Part shown: positions 21,355-30,039 of the stretch, piece by piece
Layout of the letters: each line of letters starts with the position of its first letter
Numbering within the stretch: the stretch's first letter is position 1
From: Fischerella thermalis PCC 7521
GTDB lineage: Bacteria; Cyanobacteriota; Cyanobacteriia; Cyanobacteriales; Nostocaceae
Assembly (NCBI RefSeq): GCF_000317225.1
Contig: NZ_AJLL01000061.1
Location: 111,750-175,749, forward strand
DNA: 64,000 bases
Reading direction: 5' to 3'
Position numbers and translations under genes: made by a program
The notes under the pieces: model-generated
What the model was told of the DNA's origin: nothing
Databases searched by the model: none
Seen by the model: only the letters and a program-made list of their open reading frames with translations

Positions 21355-21658
21355 AACCTAAAACTGCTTGCAAACGACTTCTAAATTCACCTTTGGGATG
21401 ACCACCTTTTACCTCACCCACAATTTGAAATTCTCCTTCTGGAGAATCACAGATAATATAGGTAGGCCATCCCATCTGTGACTTATCTGGATACTGCGTC
21501 AATAAAATCTGACGATATTTACGGTAAGTAGCCGTATCCTGCATTTTGACATCAATAAATTCTAAACCTAGTTCCTCTGCCACTTTTTTGTCATAAAATG
21601 ACATCTTGTGGCAAATACCGCAGTCTTCACTAGAAAATTTGATTACAGCTAGAGGCAT
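21329..21658 (-). CDS. Thioredoxin-like protein
   Basis: 109 residues of thioredoxin fold. The N-terminal strand AVIKFSSEDCGIC carries a CxxC pair (Cys13, Cys16), followed by a helix, EFIDVKMQD, and the cis-Pro region GWPTYIIC. The motif is CGIC rather than WCGPC, and the protein lacks a signal peptide, so it is a cytoplasmic divergent thioredoxin that may reduce specific partners. The gene converges with the 75-residue gene, overlapping by 26 bases at the 3' ends. Start ATG 21658. Confidence 0.8.
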   Translation of the reverse strand: MPLAVIKFSSEDCGICHKMSFYDKKVAEELGLEFIDVKMQDTATYRKYRQILLTQYPDKSQMGWPTYIICDSPEGEFQIVGEVKGGHPKGEFRSRLQAVLGSTSANQKI

Positions 21659-21760
21659 GTGGCTGTGTAATTACTTGACTCAGATTAAAAATTATCACAT
21701 CAATACAACAATTTACAGAAAAAGTAATAAATTGTGGCCAAAATAGTTGTTTTTAGAAAT

Positions 21761-21990
21761 CGACCACCGATAAACACAGATGCACACCGATGGACACAGA
21801 TAGATTATCCCTTGGCAACTGAGTAGTGGTTGTAGAAGAGGTGATTGATTAATTGCGATTTACCTCAGACCTTGTACCAGCTTTTTCGTTCTCTAGTCAA
21901 TAAATTCTGATTATTATTATGCTTAGTAATTTAGACCGAAAGCACACAGATAACCCATCCGTGTTTATCTGTGTGCATCGGTGTTCGTTC
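21761..21990. repeat. Inverted repeat element, family B
   Basis: The left arm (cgaccaccgataaacacaga, then cacaccgatggacacagat) is complementary in type to the right arm (gtttatctgtgtgcatcggt, then gttcg). The arms are separated by about 130 bases of AT-rich sequence. The same architecture recurs at 33122-33265, and single arms occur at 30631-30665 and 60377-60410. This looks like a small non-autonomous mobile element. Confidence 0.7.
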
Positions 21991-22007
21991 TCACAATCAA
22001 ATAAACG

Positions 22008-22072
22008 GCGTTACTGAATCAAAATATGAATTTACAAATTACAGGTGTGACTAGACGTTGCAATGCCACTAC
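22008..22072. repeat. Repeat family C, degenerate copy
   Basis: gcgttactgaatcaaaatat, then gaatttacaaattacaggtg, matches copies at 23015-23098 and 31676-31756. The terminal palindrome is decayed here. Confidence 0.6.
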
Positions 22073-22296
22073 AAAATGTACACAAACACAATTTATGACC
22101 CAATTCAGCAACGCCAAATAAACTCTGGTAATAAAGTTTAGCATTGGTGTACAGTCACAAATTAAATATACCTTTCCACAAGTAGATTGTTGTTCGCAAA
22201 GCTGTATGTATTAAGTCGATGTGGAGCGTTAGTGGTTAATAGTTTAGTAGATAGTTGTTTCAAGCAACTAATGCTGATGACCAATAACTCTTGACT

Positions 22297-22952
22297 ATGA
22301 AATTTGTATCGGAACCAGCGATCGCTGATAAAATTCGTAAGATGAACCAACGGGTAAAGTGGCAAGACCCATTGGTGGTGCAACGTGGCATAGATCAAAC
22401 TCGGCTAATGCTAGATGATGGTCGAGACGAAGAATCGGAATTTTCATTTTTAGTGGTGGGTGACAGTGGGACGGGGTCACATTATACGTTACTGAAGCAA
22501 CAAAATGGAATCAGGGACAAACTCTGGCTGTGCGCGATCGCCTGCGTGATGTCCTCGATGCAGTAGCAGCAGAGGTAGGTTCTCTGGCTGAGGGTCGTCC
22601 TTTGGTAGATTTGGTTTTGAATGGTCACGCTCACTGTTTAGAATACCTACAAACAATGGATACAGGTCACGCTGATAGTAATATTAACTGGATTGTTTGC
22701 GGTGGTAGTGGCTACAGTTTGCGGCGTCAACGGGCTGAGGGAACAGATTTATTAGAAGACCAAAAATTAGTAGCGCGATCGCATTTATTTGTAGGTCGCA
22801 CAGGACAAGGTTCTCAAAAACGCCGACCCTATTCGTGTTTGCGTATCGATGTTAAAGACGGTTGTCCCCCCAAATTTATTATTCGTCCTTTGGTAGTCGA
22901 ACGTTACCAGCGTCAGTGGCGCGATCGCGAAGTTCAAGCTTTTACTATTTGA
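22297..22952 (+). pseudogene. Metallophosphoesterase gene with internal deletion and frameshift
   Basis: The N-terminal piece (ATG 22297) ends in FSFLVVGDSGTGSH, the first metal-binding block of calcineurin-like phosphoesterases. From about 22481 the sequence continues in another frame as EATKWNQGQTLAVRDRLRDV and then LVLNGHAHCLEYLQ, the last His block. The middle of the enzyme (GDxxY, GNHD and HxxP blocks) is missing. The C-terminal part stays open from 22530 to 22952. The gene lost its core by deletion; activity is not expected. The phosphoesterase identity rests on the two flanking motifs and their order. Confidence 0.8.
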
Positions 22953-23014
22953 ATACAACAAAAAGCGATGATTGAGAAAATTCCCAGTCATCGCAACGTA
23001 CCTTCTGAAAAATT

Positions 23015-23098
23015 GGCATTGCTGAATCAAAATATGAATTTACAATTTACGGGCGTGACCAGACGTAGTAGAGACGTAGCAATGCTACGTCTCTACTA
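23015..23098. repeat. Repeat family C with perfect-arm palindrome
   Basis: gctgaatcaaaatatgaatt then tacaatttacgggcgtgacc, followed at 23068-23096 by a 29-nt palindrome with arms gtagagacgtagca / tgctacgtctctac. The palindrome can form a strong cruciform or terminator-like hairpin. Confidence 0.75.
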
Positions 23099-23139
23099 AA
23101 CCACACCAGGGCCTCTACCGCGTTCGTCGCCCTCCATTG

Positions 23140-23475
23140 TTAATTCGCCTTGCGATGTGCTGTATCTTCTTCTGCTTGTTGACGCGCATCTCCTGGTACT
23201 TCATAGTACATTTCTGGTTCAACGGCGTAGTTGTTTAACAAACCTTCTTTGTCTACAGTGTAGCCATCTGTAGTGCGTATGCTGTCACCAGGATGAGTTT
23301 GGTCATCAGTGGTAGCATTGGCTTCTCTCTCTTCTGTAGGTAGTGTTTTAAATAAATCTCCTTCTCTTTCTTTACGTGCTGCGGTTTCAGCAGGGACAAT
23401 ATGTGGATCGTATTTATTTTCACGAACGCGATCAGATGTATCTGCTCCTTTTTTATAAGCTTCATTATTAGCCAT
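23140..23475 (-). CDS. Small hydrophilic hypothetical protein
   Basis: 111 residues starting at ATG 23475 with AGGGGAA upstream. Composition is highly charged and mostly disorder-like (KKGADTSDRVRENKYDPHIV, EEREANATTDDQTHPGDSIR), with no hydrophobic core or cysteine. It resembles hydrophilic, stress-associated proteins of Nostocales, but I cannot name a family. No neighbour suggests a role. Confidence 0.6.
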   Translation of the reverse strand: MANNEAYKKGADTSDRVRENKYDPHIVPAETAARKEREGDLFKTLPTEEREANATTDDQTHPGDSIRTTDGYTVDKEGLLNNYAVEPEMYYEVPGDARQQAEEDTAHRKAN

Positions 23476-24000
23476 AATTTATGTTCCCCTTAAATTTATG
23501 TGTTTTAATCATTCAATCCAAGGACTATATTAGTTTTTTAGTAAAGCCAGCCTAACTATCTAAAGAAGTGTTTGAAATATACAAATTAAGTTTTTTATCT
23601 GTCTAAGGATATATATATTTAATTGGTTGCAATTTTTAGGAATTGGTAATTGGTAATTGGGATATTGCTTGATAGTTATAATCGCATTCGAGGTTCCAAC
23701 AGCTATAGTAGAAGCGCGTCCGGTTTTGGGAGGAGTGAGGGAGTACGGAGACAGAATTAAATCTTCCCGTTGTGTATGGGGGATTTAGGGGGTTTTAGGA
23801 TTCATACAATAAGTCTATTATTTAACTTAAAACATAAGCCAGGAAATAAATTCCCTGGCTTATCTTCACACAATGGAACATATTTTTTGGTAAGTATGCA
23901 GGCATAAATAAAACTTGTTTATAAACAAAATGAAGAATTTATTTATTGCCCACTATTAGCCATGATGCAAATTGAAATTAATTTGCATTGAACTCGTTAA
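23476..24000. other. Spacer with a terminator-like hairpin
   Basis: 525 bases. A hairpin at 23835-23865 (ataagccagg / ccctggcttat) may end the CAAD transcript from the minus strand. Otherwise AT-rich with a short ggtaattggtaattggg repeat near 23645. No gene seen. Confidence 0.5.
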
Positions 24001-24432
24001 TTAACCCAAAATTTGCTTTCTAACAGAGTCAATTTCTGCTACTAATTCTTGCCGAGTGGAATCTTTAAGAAGATAGCGAAAAATGAACCAAGTAGTGTAA
24101 CTAATTCCCACTAACTCCAATACTGGCTGTGCTAGTGGAATATCATTGATTGCATCTAGCACTGCTAGGATTACCCTAACTGCCACAACCGCTACAAACA
24201 GCCAAGCCAGGTTTATCAACAGTGGCTTGTACGCTTGAAAAAATTTATTGAAGTTTTGGGAAAATTCCTGCCAAAAGTTTGTTAGTTCTCTAGTAATGAG
24301 CTGCCATTGACTTTCAGGTTCTTGGGTTGGAGGTAACTTTGGTAAGTTTTCAGAATCTGAACCTTCAATTGCTGCCACAGCTTCTGCTGAGGAAAAATCA
24401 TTATATTGTTCTTGTTGCACTTCGGTTTCCAT
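24001..24432 (-). CDS. CAAD-domain (CURT1-like) thylakoid membrane protein
   Basis: 143 residues. An acidic, disordered N-terminus (residues 1-45) is followed by an amphipathic helix, ELTNFWQEFSQNFNKFF, two transmembrane segments (LLINLAWLFVAVVAVRVILAV and the segment around VGISYTTWFIFRYLL) and a C-terminal amphipathic helix. This is the CAAD arrangement, known both as an appendage of some cyanobacterial aminoacyl-tRNA synthetases and, as a stand-alone protein, related to CURT1, which bends thylakoid membranes. Stand-alone here. ATG 24432. Confidence 0.85.
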   Translation of the reverse strand: METEVQQEQYNDFSSAEAVAAIEGSDSENLPKLPPTQEPESQWQLITRELTNFWQEFSQNFNKFFQAYKPLLINLAWLFVAVVAVRVILAVLDAINDIPLAQPVLELVGISYTTWFIFRYLLKDSTRQELVAEIDSVRKQILG

Positions 24433-24742
24433 AGTTTGGTGTAATGGTTTTGCCCAGGTGGATAATTATGAACGCAGTATTTCCTAATTTAATTTGTGCA
24501 GTTTCATCTTATTTTTTCATCAAACTTTTGACATAATTGTTTTTTCTTCCATGAGGAGTAAAAATTATACCATGTTCGCTTGAATACTAATACTATCCCT
24601 TGGGGTCGGTAATGGGTAATTGGTAATGGGAAAACCAATACCCAATGCCCAACTGCGTCAGAATCAGATTGTAAGCAATTAGCCCGACTTGATATCATTA
24701 ATTACTAGTTAAGTGTCCAGAGTTTTTTGACCATTGACCACA
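24433..24742. other. Spacer holding repeat A copy
   Basis: 310 bases between the CAAD and cobO-type genes, largely occupied by the family A element at 24564-24695. Confidence 0.5.
24564..24695 (+). repeat. MITE-like repeat family A
   Basis: 132 bases from attataccatgttcg to cccgacttgatat, with the internal block ggtaattggtaatggg / cccaatgcccaactgcgtca. It is homologous throughout to 51410-51547 and 52984-53121, with more divergence. Confidence 0.75.
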
Positions 24743-25888
24743 TTAAAAATCTACTCCCCGCTTCAGTTCCACGCCTTGATTAGCATAGTGTTTATGGCAG
24801 TAAACTTCAGAGTGAATACTAGCTAAGTCGAAATATGCTGGTTGGTTTTGGCAGCGTCCAGTGATGATAATTTCAGTATGACGAGGTTTGCGGAGTAAAG
24901 CTTGCACAATTGGTTCTACAGGCAGCAATTCTAAGTCAACAGTGGGGTTAAGCTCATCAAGAATGATGGTTTTATAAAGTCCAGAAGCGATCGCAGTCTT
25001 GGCAATTTCCCAACCTCGTTCTGCTTCCACATAGTCTAATTCCTGCCGAGAATTACGCCAAACGATCGCATCTCGCCCACAGCGTTGATGATCTATCACA
25101 TGTGGATATGACTGTTGTAAAGCTGCCAATGCTGCGTCTTCAGTGTAGCCAGTACCACCTTTAAGCCACTGCATAATTAATACACGTGTAGATCCTGGAT
25201 GATTAATACCTCGACCTATAGCTTGCAGTGCTTTGCCCAAAGCACTGGTGGATTTACCTTTGCCAGCACCTGTATAAATTTCAATACCTTCAATTAAGAG
25301 TGCAGTTGCGGTTGGGTGGTGATGAGGTTTCATTTCCGAGTGCAAATCCGCAATATCTAGCAACTTTTGGGGTGCAGCACGACCAGTCGCAATAATTTCT
25401 AACTCTTCCGGTTTAGATGTGAGTGTGCGTACCACTTCATCCACCGACAATAAACCCAAATCCAAGACAGGGTTAATTTCATCCAAGACAACAACCGAAT
25501 ACAAACCAGAAGCGATCGCGCCTTTTGCCACATCCCAACCCCGTGCAGCTTCAGACCTGTCAAAGGCTGTAATTTCATCTGGCCCAAAAAATTCTGCTCT
25601 ACCAGTGCGAACTTGATCAATTAAATGAGGAAATCCTCGTTGCAAAGCTGCGATCGCGCCATCTTCATCATAGTCTCGTTCTGGCCCTTTTAAAAACCGC
25701 AGCAGCAAGACGCGGTTAGAATTACTTGGTGTATTGATCCCCAAGCCAATTGAGCGCAAAACGACTCCTAAAGCTGCTTGGGATTTACCTTTACCTGCAC
25801 CATCATAAACGTGAATTTGCCCTATCACCCTTTGTTGACGCACTTGTGCTGTGCGAATTCCAATGCCGTTCCTTGTCATCTCACTCAA
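24743..25888 (-). CDS. Tandem CobO/BtuR-type corrinoid adenosyltransferase
   Basis: Two CobO-like P-loop domains lie in one 381-residue chain. The first has DGAGKGKSQAALG (P-loop residues 30-36) and VVLDEINPVLDLGLL. The second has TGAGKGKSTSALG (residues 207-213) and IILDELNPTVDLELL. Single-domain CobO (about 200 residues) transfers the adenosyl group of ATP to cob(I)yrinic acid a,c-diamide or cobalamin. Here the domain is duplicated head to tail with both nucleotide sites preserved. Each half keeps the ATGR/ITGR and LHSE/IHSE blocks. The protein could act as an internal dimer. Start ATG 25888. A B12 uptake operon lies 31 kb away in the window. Confidence 0.88.
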   Translation of the reverse strand: MSEMTRNGIGIRTAQVRQQRVIGQIHVYDGAGKGKSQAALGVVLRSIGLGINTPSNSNRVLLLRFLKGPERDYDEDGAIAALQRGFPHLIDQVRTGRAEFFGPDEITAFDRSEAARGWDVAKGAIASGLYSVVVLDEINPVLDLGLLSVDEVVRTLTSKPEELEIIATGRAAPQKLLDIADLHSEMKPHHHPTATALLIEGIEIYTGAGKGKSTSALGKALQAIGRGINHPGSTRVLIMQWLKGGTGYTEDAALAALQQSYPHVIDHQRCGRDAIVWRNSRQELDYVEAERGWEIAKTAIASGLYKTIILDELNPTVDLELLPVEPIVQALLRKPRHTEIIITGRCQNQPAYFDLASIHSEVYCHKHYANQGVELKRGVDF

Positions 25889-26322
25889 AGCTATAAGTGG
25901 CAGTCTTTTATCTTACCCAAGGTCTTGCGTAAGAAGGTAGGGGAAAATTTACTAGCTTGACTGTGATTGAGGATTCCTATTTAATTTTTGAAAAAACTCC
26001 GTACACTCCCCCCACCTCCCCACTTCCCAAAGTGTTACGCTAGACCGCAACTTACTATCATCATTTGACTAGGTTGCGGCTATACTTTCTTAAGTCATTC
26101 AACAAAGGGTATAAGAGAATGAGCAAATAAAGGAAAGAGGGAGAAAATGGGATGTCTAAAATTCTTCTTTTGCTTTTAATAAAAAATAAAGATATGAATC
26201 AACTACCAGCGGCGATTGCCACTAGCAACAGATGAAAGAAATACAATTTTTCTCCTACAACCTTACACTCCTATAGCCCCATACCTCTAAACCATAGTTA
26301 AATTTAGTAACGAACTGGTCTT
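25889..26322. other. Spacer upstream of fraC
   Basis: 434 AT-rich bases between divergent cobO-type and fraC genes; must hold both promoters. A short ccccccacctccccacttccc run at 26007-26029 is the usual spacer repeat. No NtcA-type GTA-N8-TAC box was found on reading. Confidence 0.5.
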
Positions 26323-26859
26323 ATGCTTGATTTTCCTCTGCTTCCTAAAGTCTTACCTCTTGGTGCAATTTTGTTTAATTTTTTATTTTTATTGATATCT
26401 ATTCCCTTAGAGGCCTATATTTTAAATTCAATTATCAAATTTGATAAAAAAACCTCTAGTTTTTATGCCATTTGTATGAATTTATTTTCCAGCGTTATTG
26501 GTTGGGCAATATTTTTTTTGATAGAACCATTGCTTCCTATTAGATTAAGATCTGGTTTGATAAATTTAATATTTTTTAATCAAATATCACCTACTTTATT
26601 CAACTTGATGATTCTAATTGCTTTTATTGTTTTTTTTGGAACTTTTTTAGTTAAATCTTTAGTCTTAAGAGTTGCATTAATTTCCTTGACTGATTTTTGG
26701 CAAAAACAACCTGATTCCGCTCCTCAAAAATTTTATTCTCGTCGTGATTTTAAGAGGAAATTACAAACAAAAAATATTTTTACTAGTGTACTAATAGCTA
26801 ACGCACTCAGCTATACTGCTGTTGTAATAGTCCTATTTTTGATTCTCAGAATTGTATGA
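26323..26859 (+). CDS. fraC: Filament integrity protein FraC
   Basis: A 178-residue integral membrane protein with about four hydrophobic segments (LGAILFNFLFLLISIPLEAYI, SVIGWAIFFLIEPLL, LMILIAFIVFFGTFLV, SYTAVVIVLFLILRIV). Size, topology and position match FraC of Anabaena: fraC is followed by fraD and fraE on the same strand, with closely similar lengths. In Anabaena FraC and FraD localise to the septum and are needed for filament integrity and cell-cell molecular exchange through septal junctions. Identification relies on the operon and topology as much as on sequence. ATG 26323. Confidence 0.85.
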   Translation: MLDFPLLPKVLPLGAILFNFLFLLISIPLEAYILNSIIKFDKKTSSFYAICMNLFSSVIGWAIFFLIEPLLPIRLRSGLINLIFFNQISPTLFNLMILIAFIVFFGTFLVKSLVLRVALISLTDFWQKQPDSAPQKFYSRRDFKRKLQTKNIFTSVLIANALSYTAVVIVLFLILRIV

Positions 26860-26943
26860 AGTTAGTAATTATTCTGTTAAATTTTGTACTGAAATAATGA
26901 CCAAAACTAATAAAAAACTTACTAGGAATTTCAAGGTTGCAAT

Positions 26944-27957
26944 ATGGAGCTAATAAGAGATTTATTTGGTTTATTTGGGTTTATTGGAGAGATTTACGAC
27001 AATATCAAGGATTTTTTTATTCCCAAAAGGGCTTTTGCGTGGCAAACATTAGTATATTTAAGTATTTTTTCTTGGTTAATGTCCTCTCTATCCACAGGAG
27101 TTGTGAAATCTGCGATCGCCTTTTGTGGCTGGGCATTCTTGATAGCAGGAACTGCCTGGTATACAACTGAAAATCCTGTACTTATTCCTGGTACAAATAT
27201 GCCTGTTGGGGCACTAGTAACAGGATTTTTAGTGAGTGCTTTTGCTTTTAGGGAACCAGGGCAAGAAATTACCGCTAGAACAATTGTTTTCTGGCCAACA
27301 ATTTCAGCACTCATCACAGCAATTCCAGAATTTTTTGAGGGAACAGGAACGGAGTTTAGCACTCAGGTTCCTAAGATAGAAGACCGCCAAAAAATTATTA
27401 TTTTGGTTGGCAGTTCTATGGTGGTTAGTTGTTGGTTACAATTGGGATTTGTAGCAAATAAATGGCTACAAGAATTTCCTAGTTTACAGACAGACAACTT
27501 TAGGCGGACTTTTGTGGTGAGAACAGAACCACAAATTAGTCAAACTCCCAGAAATGGAGTTTTAATTTTGAATAAACTTGAGCCAATTGTGAAAGAGCAA
27601 ATAGCTAACAGACCTTGGTCAGAAGTAGAACAGTGGTTAAAAACAGCCAATAGCAGAGTCAATAGTTTAGGTAGGGAAGTAATAGACACAAGCTTACGTG
27701 AGTTTGACGAAAAGTCTTTATGGCGAACAGAAGCGCGTGTATCTAGCCTTGATCAAAAAAATCCTGACATATATAAATTAGATTTACTGAGTATCTGGAG
27801 TGGGCCTAGTTCTACTGGAAGTGAGTATTACTTGAGAAAATCTTGTCGAGTAGAACCAATTAACGGTTCTAGGAGATCAGGGGAAGTATTGAGAGTTGCA
27901 GAGATTGAATGCGGTCGCAGTAGTAAGCGGATTATGGGTTCACCACCTGCACTCTGA
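26944..27957 (+). CDS. fraD: Septal filament integrity protein FraD
   Basis: 337 residues. The N-terminal half has about five transmembrane segments (VYLSIFSWLMSSLSTGVV, FCGWAFLIAGTAWY, VGALVTGFLVSAFAF, IIILVGSSMVVSCWLQLGF). The C-terminal half (about residues 185-337) is soluble and extracytoplasmic, with an amphipathic region EPIVKEQIANRPWSEVEQW. In Anabaena the periplasmic part of FraD belongs to the septal junction system and is linked to nanopore formation. fraD follows fraC by 84 bases. Start ATG 26944. Confidence 0.88.
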   Translation: MELIRDLFGLFGFIGEIYDNIKDFFIPKRAFAWQTLVYLSIFSWLMSSLSTGVVKSAIAFCGWAFLIAGTAWYTTENPVLIPGTNMPVGALVTGFLVSAFAFREPGQEITARTIVFWPTISALITAIPEFFEGTGTEFSTQVPKIEDRQKIIILVGSSMVVSCWLQLGFVANKWLQEFPSLQTDNFRRTFVVRTEPQISQTPRNGVLILNKLEPIVKEQIANRPWSEVEQWLKTANSRVNSLGREVIDTSLREFDEKSLWRTEARVSSLDQKNPDIYKLDLLSIWSGPSSTGSEYYLRKSCRVEPINGSRRSGEVLRVAEIECGRSSKRIMGSPPAL

Positions 27958-28139
27958 CAAGAGATGTAAGGGGTGATGGGGTGATGGGGAGTTTAGGGGT
28001 GTGGGGAGTGTGTAGACGCGCTTTGCGCGGCTTTCCGTAGGGTGGAGTAGTAAGCCATTAACCACTAACCATTGACTATTGACCATTAATCAATAACTAA
28101 TTACAAATGACTAATGACGGGACTAATGACTAAACAAAA

Positions 28140-28919
28140 ATGAATTTTGGCAGACTTTACGTAATAGCAACAAATGTGTTTCGAGAAGTGGTGCGCGATC
28201 GCATTTTATTCATGCTCGGCTTTTATATCATTATCCTTGCCACTGCTATCTACTTTCTCCCTGAATTTGCTGCTGCTACAGAAGACAAGATGTTTCTAGA
28301 TTTTGCTCTGGCGGCGATGAATCTTCTTGGTTTGGTTGTAGCAGTATTTGTTGGTACAGGATTAATTAATAAAGAAATTGAGAAACGTACTGTTTTAGTA
28401 TTAATTGCTAAACCTATCAGTCGGGCTGAGTTGCTAGTTGGAAAATATTTGGGCTTACTGTCACTTCTAGCAGTTCTGACTACTGCTATGACAGCGATTA
28501 CTCTTGTATTTTTGCAAATAGGTCAAGTTCCTTATTCAATAGCTAGTATTTTAATTTCTGCATTTTTTTTATTTTTGCAGTTGTCTTTAATGACGGCTGT
28601 AGCTATTGCTTTAGGTGTGTTTACTAGTTCACTGTTAGCAACTGTTTTGACCTTTGCTGTGTATTTAATGGGTAATATAACTCAAGATATACTGCAACTT
28701 GGTCGTCTTGGTCGCAAACATGGGATTGAAACTTTGACTCAAGCTTTGTATCTTGTATTGCCCGATTTATCTAGATTAGATGTAAAAAATGATGCTATTT
28801 ATGGCCTGGCTGCATTACCTAACCCTACTACACTCATTAGTAATGTTGGTTACGGCTTATTGTATACCTTGATGCTGTTAGCGATCGCCATTCTCATTTT
28901 TTCACAACGGGAGTTTTAG
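28140..28919 (+). CDS. fraE: ABC-2 type permease FraE
   Basis: A 259-residue ABC-2 permease with six hydrophobic segments and the family motif FREVVRDRILFMLGFYIIILA near the N-terminus, plus INKEIEKRTVLVLIAKPISRAELLVGKY split over helices 2-3. Third gene of fraC-fraD-fraE; in Anabaena FraE is a permease needed for heterocyst maturation and filament integrity. The 182-base gap after fraD is filled with spacer repeats (tandem ggggtgat units and gacgcgctttgcgcggcttt), so co-transcription across it is likely but not certain. No ATPase gene is adjacent. Confidence 0.85.
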   Translation: MNFGRLYVIATNVFREVVRDRILFMLGFYIIILATAIYFLPEFAAATEDKMFLDFALAAMNLLGLVVAVFVGTGLINKEIEKRTVLVLIAKPISRAELLVGKYLGLLSLLAVLTTAMTAITLVFLQIGQVPYSIASILISAFFLFLQLSLMTAVAIALGVFTSSLLATVLTFAVYLMGNITQDILQLGRLGRKHGIETLTQALYLVLPDLSRLDVKNDAIYGLAALPNPTTLISNVGYGLLYTLMLLAIAILIFSQREF

Positions 28920-28988
28920 GTGGGGGACACAAAGGAGAAGGAAGCTCTTTTTCTCCTCCCTTTCCCTTGTCTCCCGATCCCTTATTCC

Positions 28989-29609
28989 CTATCTCTTAAG
29001 ATCTACTCGAATTGTACCGTCAGGCATAATTGTTTCATAAAATTTTGCATTCTTAAAATTGGCATTTTCTAGATTAGCTTCACTGAAGTTTGCTGCCATG
29101 AGATTAGTCCATTTTAGGTCTGCATTTGTTAAGTTAGCTTGATTAAAATTAGCTTCTATTAAAACAGATCCACATAGCTTTGCTTTAGTGAGATTTGCTC
29201 TGACTAAATTAGCTTCTACTAGTGATGCTTCAATTAATTGGGCTGCACTTAAGTCCGCTTCCCTTAAATCAGCATTACATAGAGAAGCACCCCACAATTG
29301 ACTATCACTTAATTGTACTCGCCACAAACAAGCTCCACACAAATTTGCTTGGGTTAAATCAGCTTGACTTAAATCAGCATCACAGAAATTGACTTGTTGT
29401 AAATTTGCTTCCCTGAGATTTGCACCAGTGAGTATCGCCCCACTCAAATTCGCACTACGTAAATCTGCTCCTTTGAAGTTTATTCTGCTTAAATCAATTC
29501 CTCTGAGATCAATTCCGCTTAAGTCACATCCACTAAAGTCTCTACCTTCTATATTTTTCTCTGTAATTTGGCTTAAAACTTTCTCTTGCTTGTCAGCATG
29601 GTTTTGCAT
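28989..29609 (-). CDS. Pentapeptide-repeat protein
   Basis: 206 residues built almost entirely of A(D/N)LXX pentapeptides from about residue 20 to 190 (for example SGCDLSGIDLRGIDLSRINF and ADLTQANLCGACLWRVQL). Such repeats fold as a right-handed quadrilateral beta helix. The family is abundant in cyanobacteria; some members mimic DNA or bind gyrase, while most are unstudied. There is no signal peptide, so it is cytoplasmic. The chain starts at ATG 29609 with a short helical N-terminus (KQEKVLSQITEKN). Converges on fraE. Confidence 0.88.
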   Translation of the reverse strand: MQNHADKQEKVLSQITEKNIEGRDFSGCDLSGIDLRGIDLSRINFKGADLRSANLSGAILTGANLREANLQQVNFCDADLSQADLTQANLCGACLWRVQLSDSQLWGASLCNADLREADLSAAQLIEASLVEANLVRANLTKAKLCGSVLIEANFNQANLTNADLKWTNLMAANFSEANLENANFKNAKFYETIMPDGTIRVDLKR

Positions 29610-30039
29610 CTGATTTACCTCTAAATGTGCCTAGATGTAGTAGTAGGGGCAAAGCATTTATTGATAAATTTTTTATAAAAAATTGTCATTTCAATGCTTC
29701 GCTCGCAAATTAGCTCTGAGTTTTTACTAGTAATTAATGGTCAAAGTAACTCCGTATTCCGAACTATGAATTCCCAATTCAGGTGGTTTCATACTCGTAT
29801 TCGGAACAAGTGTTAAGTTTTGCCCTGATGATATATATGTATCTTGAGATTACACCCCAAAAGCTTACAAGCTGGGTAGCAAATCGAGAAAAAATAGAAA
29901 AAAATCTTTTAGCGATTGTGAAAGCCATAATAGTACGTTCTCAATGTAATTCTTTTGTCAAAATACCCTGATAAGCATCAGGAAACTTTTATAAAAGAGA
30001 ACTTCTGCTACCAAGGCGATCGCTACTATTGCTACAGCC
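29610..30039. other. Spacer without recognised gene
   Basis: 430 AT-rich bases. An open frame of 62 codons at 29783-29971 lacks a ribosome site and family resemblance and is not called. No repeat family copy recognised. Confidence 0.45.

Larger units (their letters stand above)
21659..22296. other. Repeat-filled spacer
   Basis: 638 bases with no gene. It holds repeat family B at 21761-21990 and a family C copy at 22008-22072; the remainder is AT-rich sequence without recognisable signals. Confidence 0.6.

Noticed and set aside
29783..29971. 62-codon frame in the spacer after the pentapeptide gene
   Set aside because: Starts with GTG without ribosome site and has no conserved-looking features.
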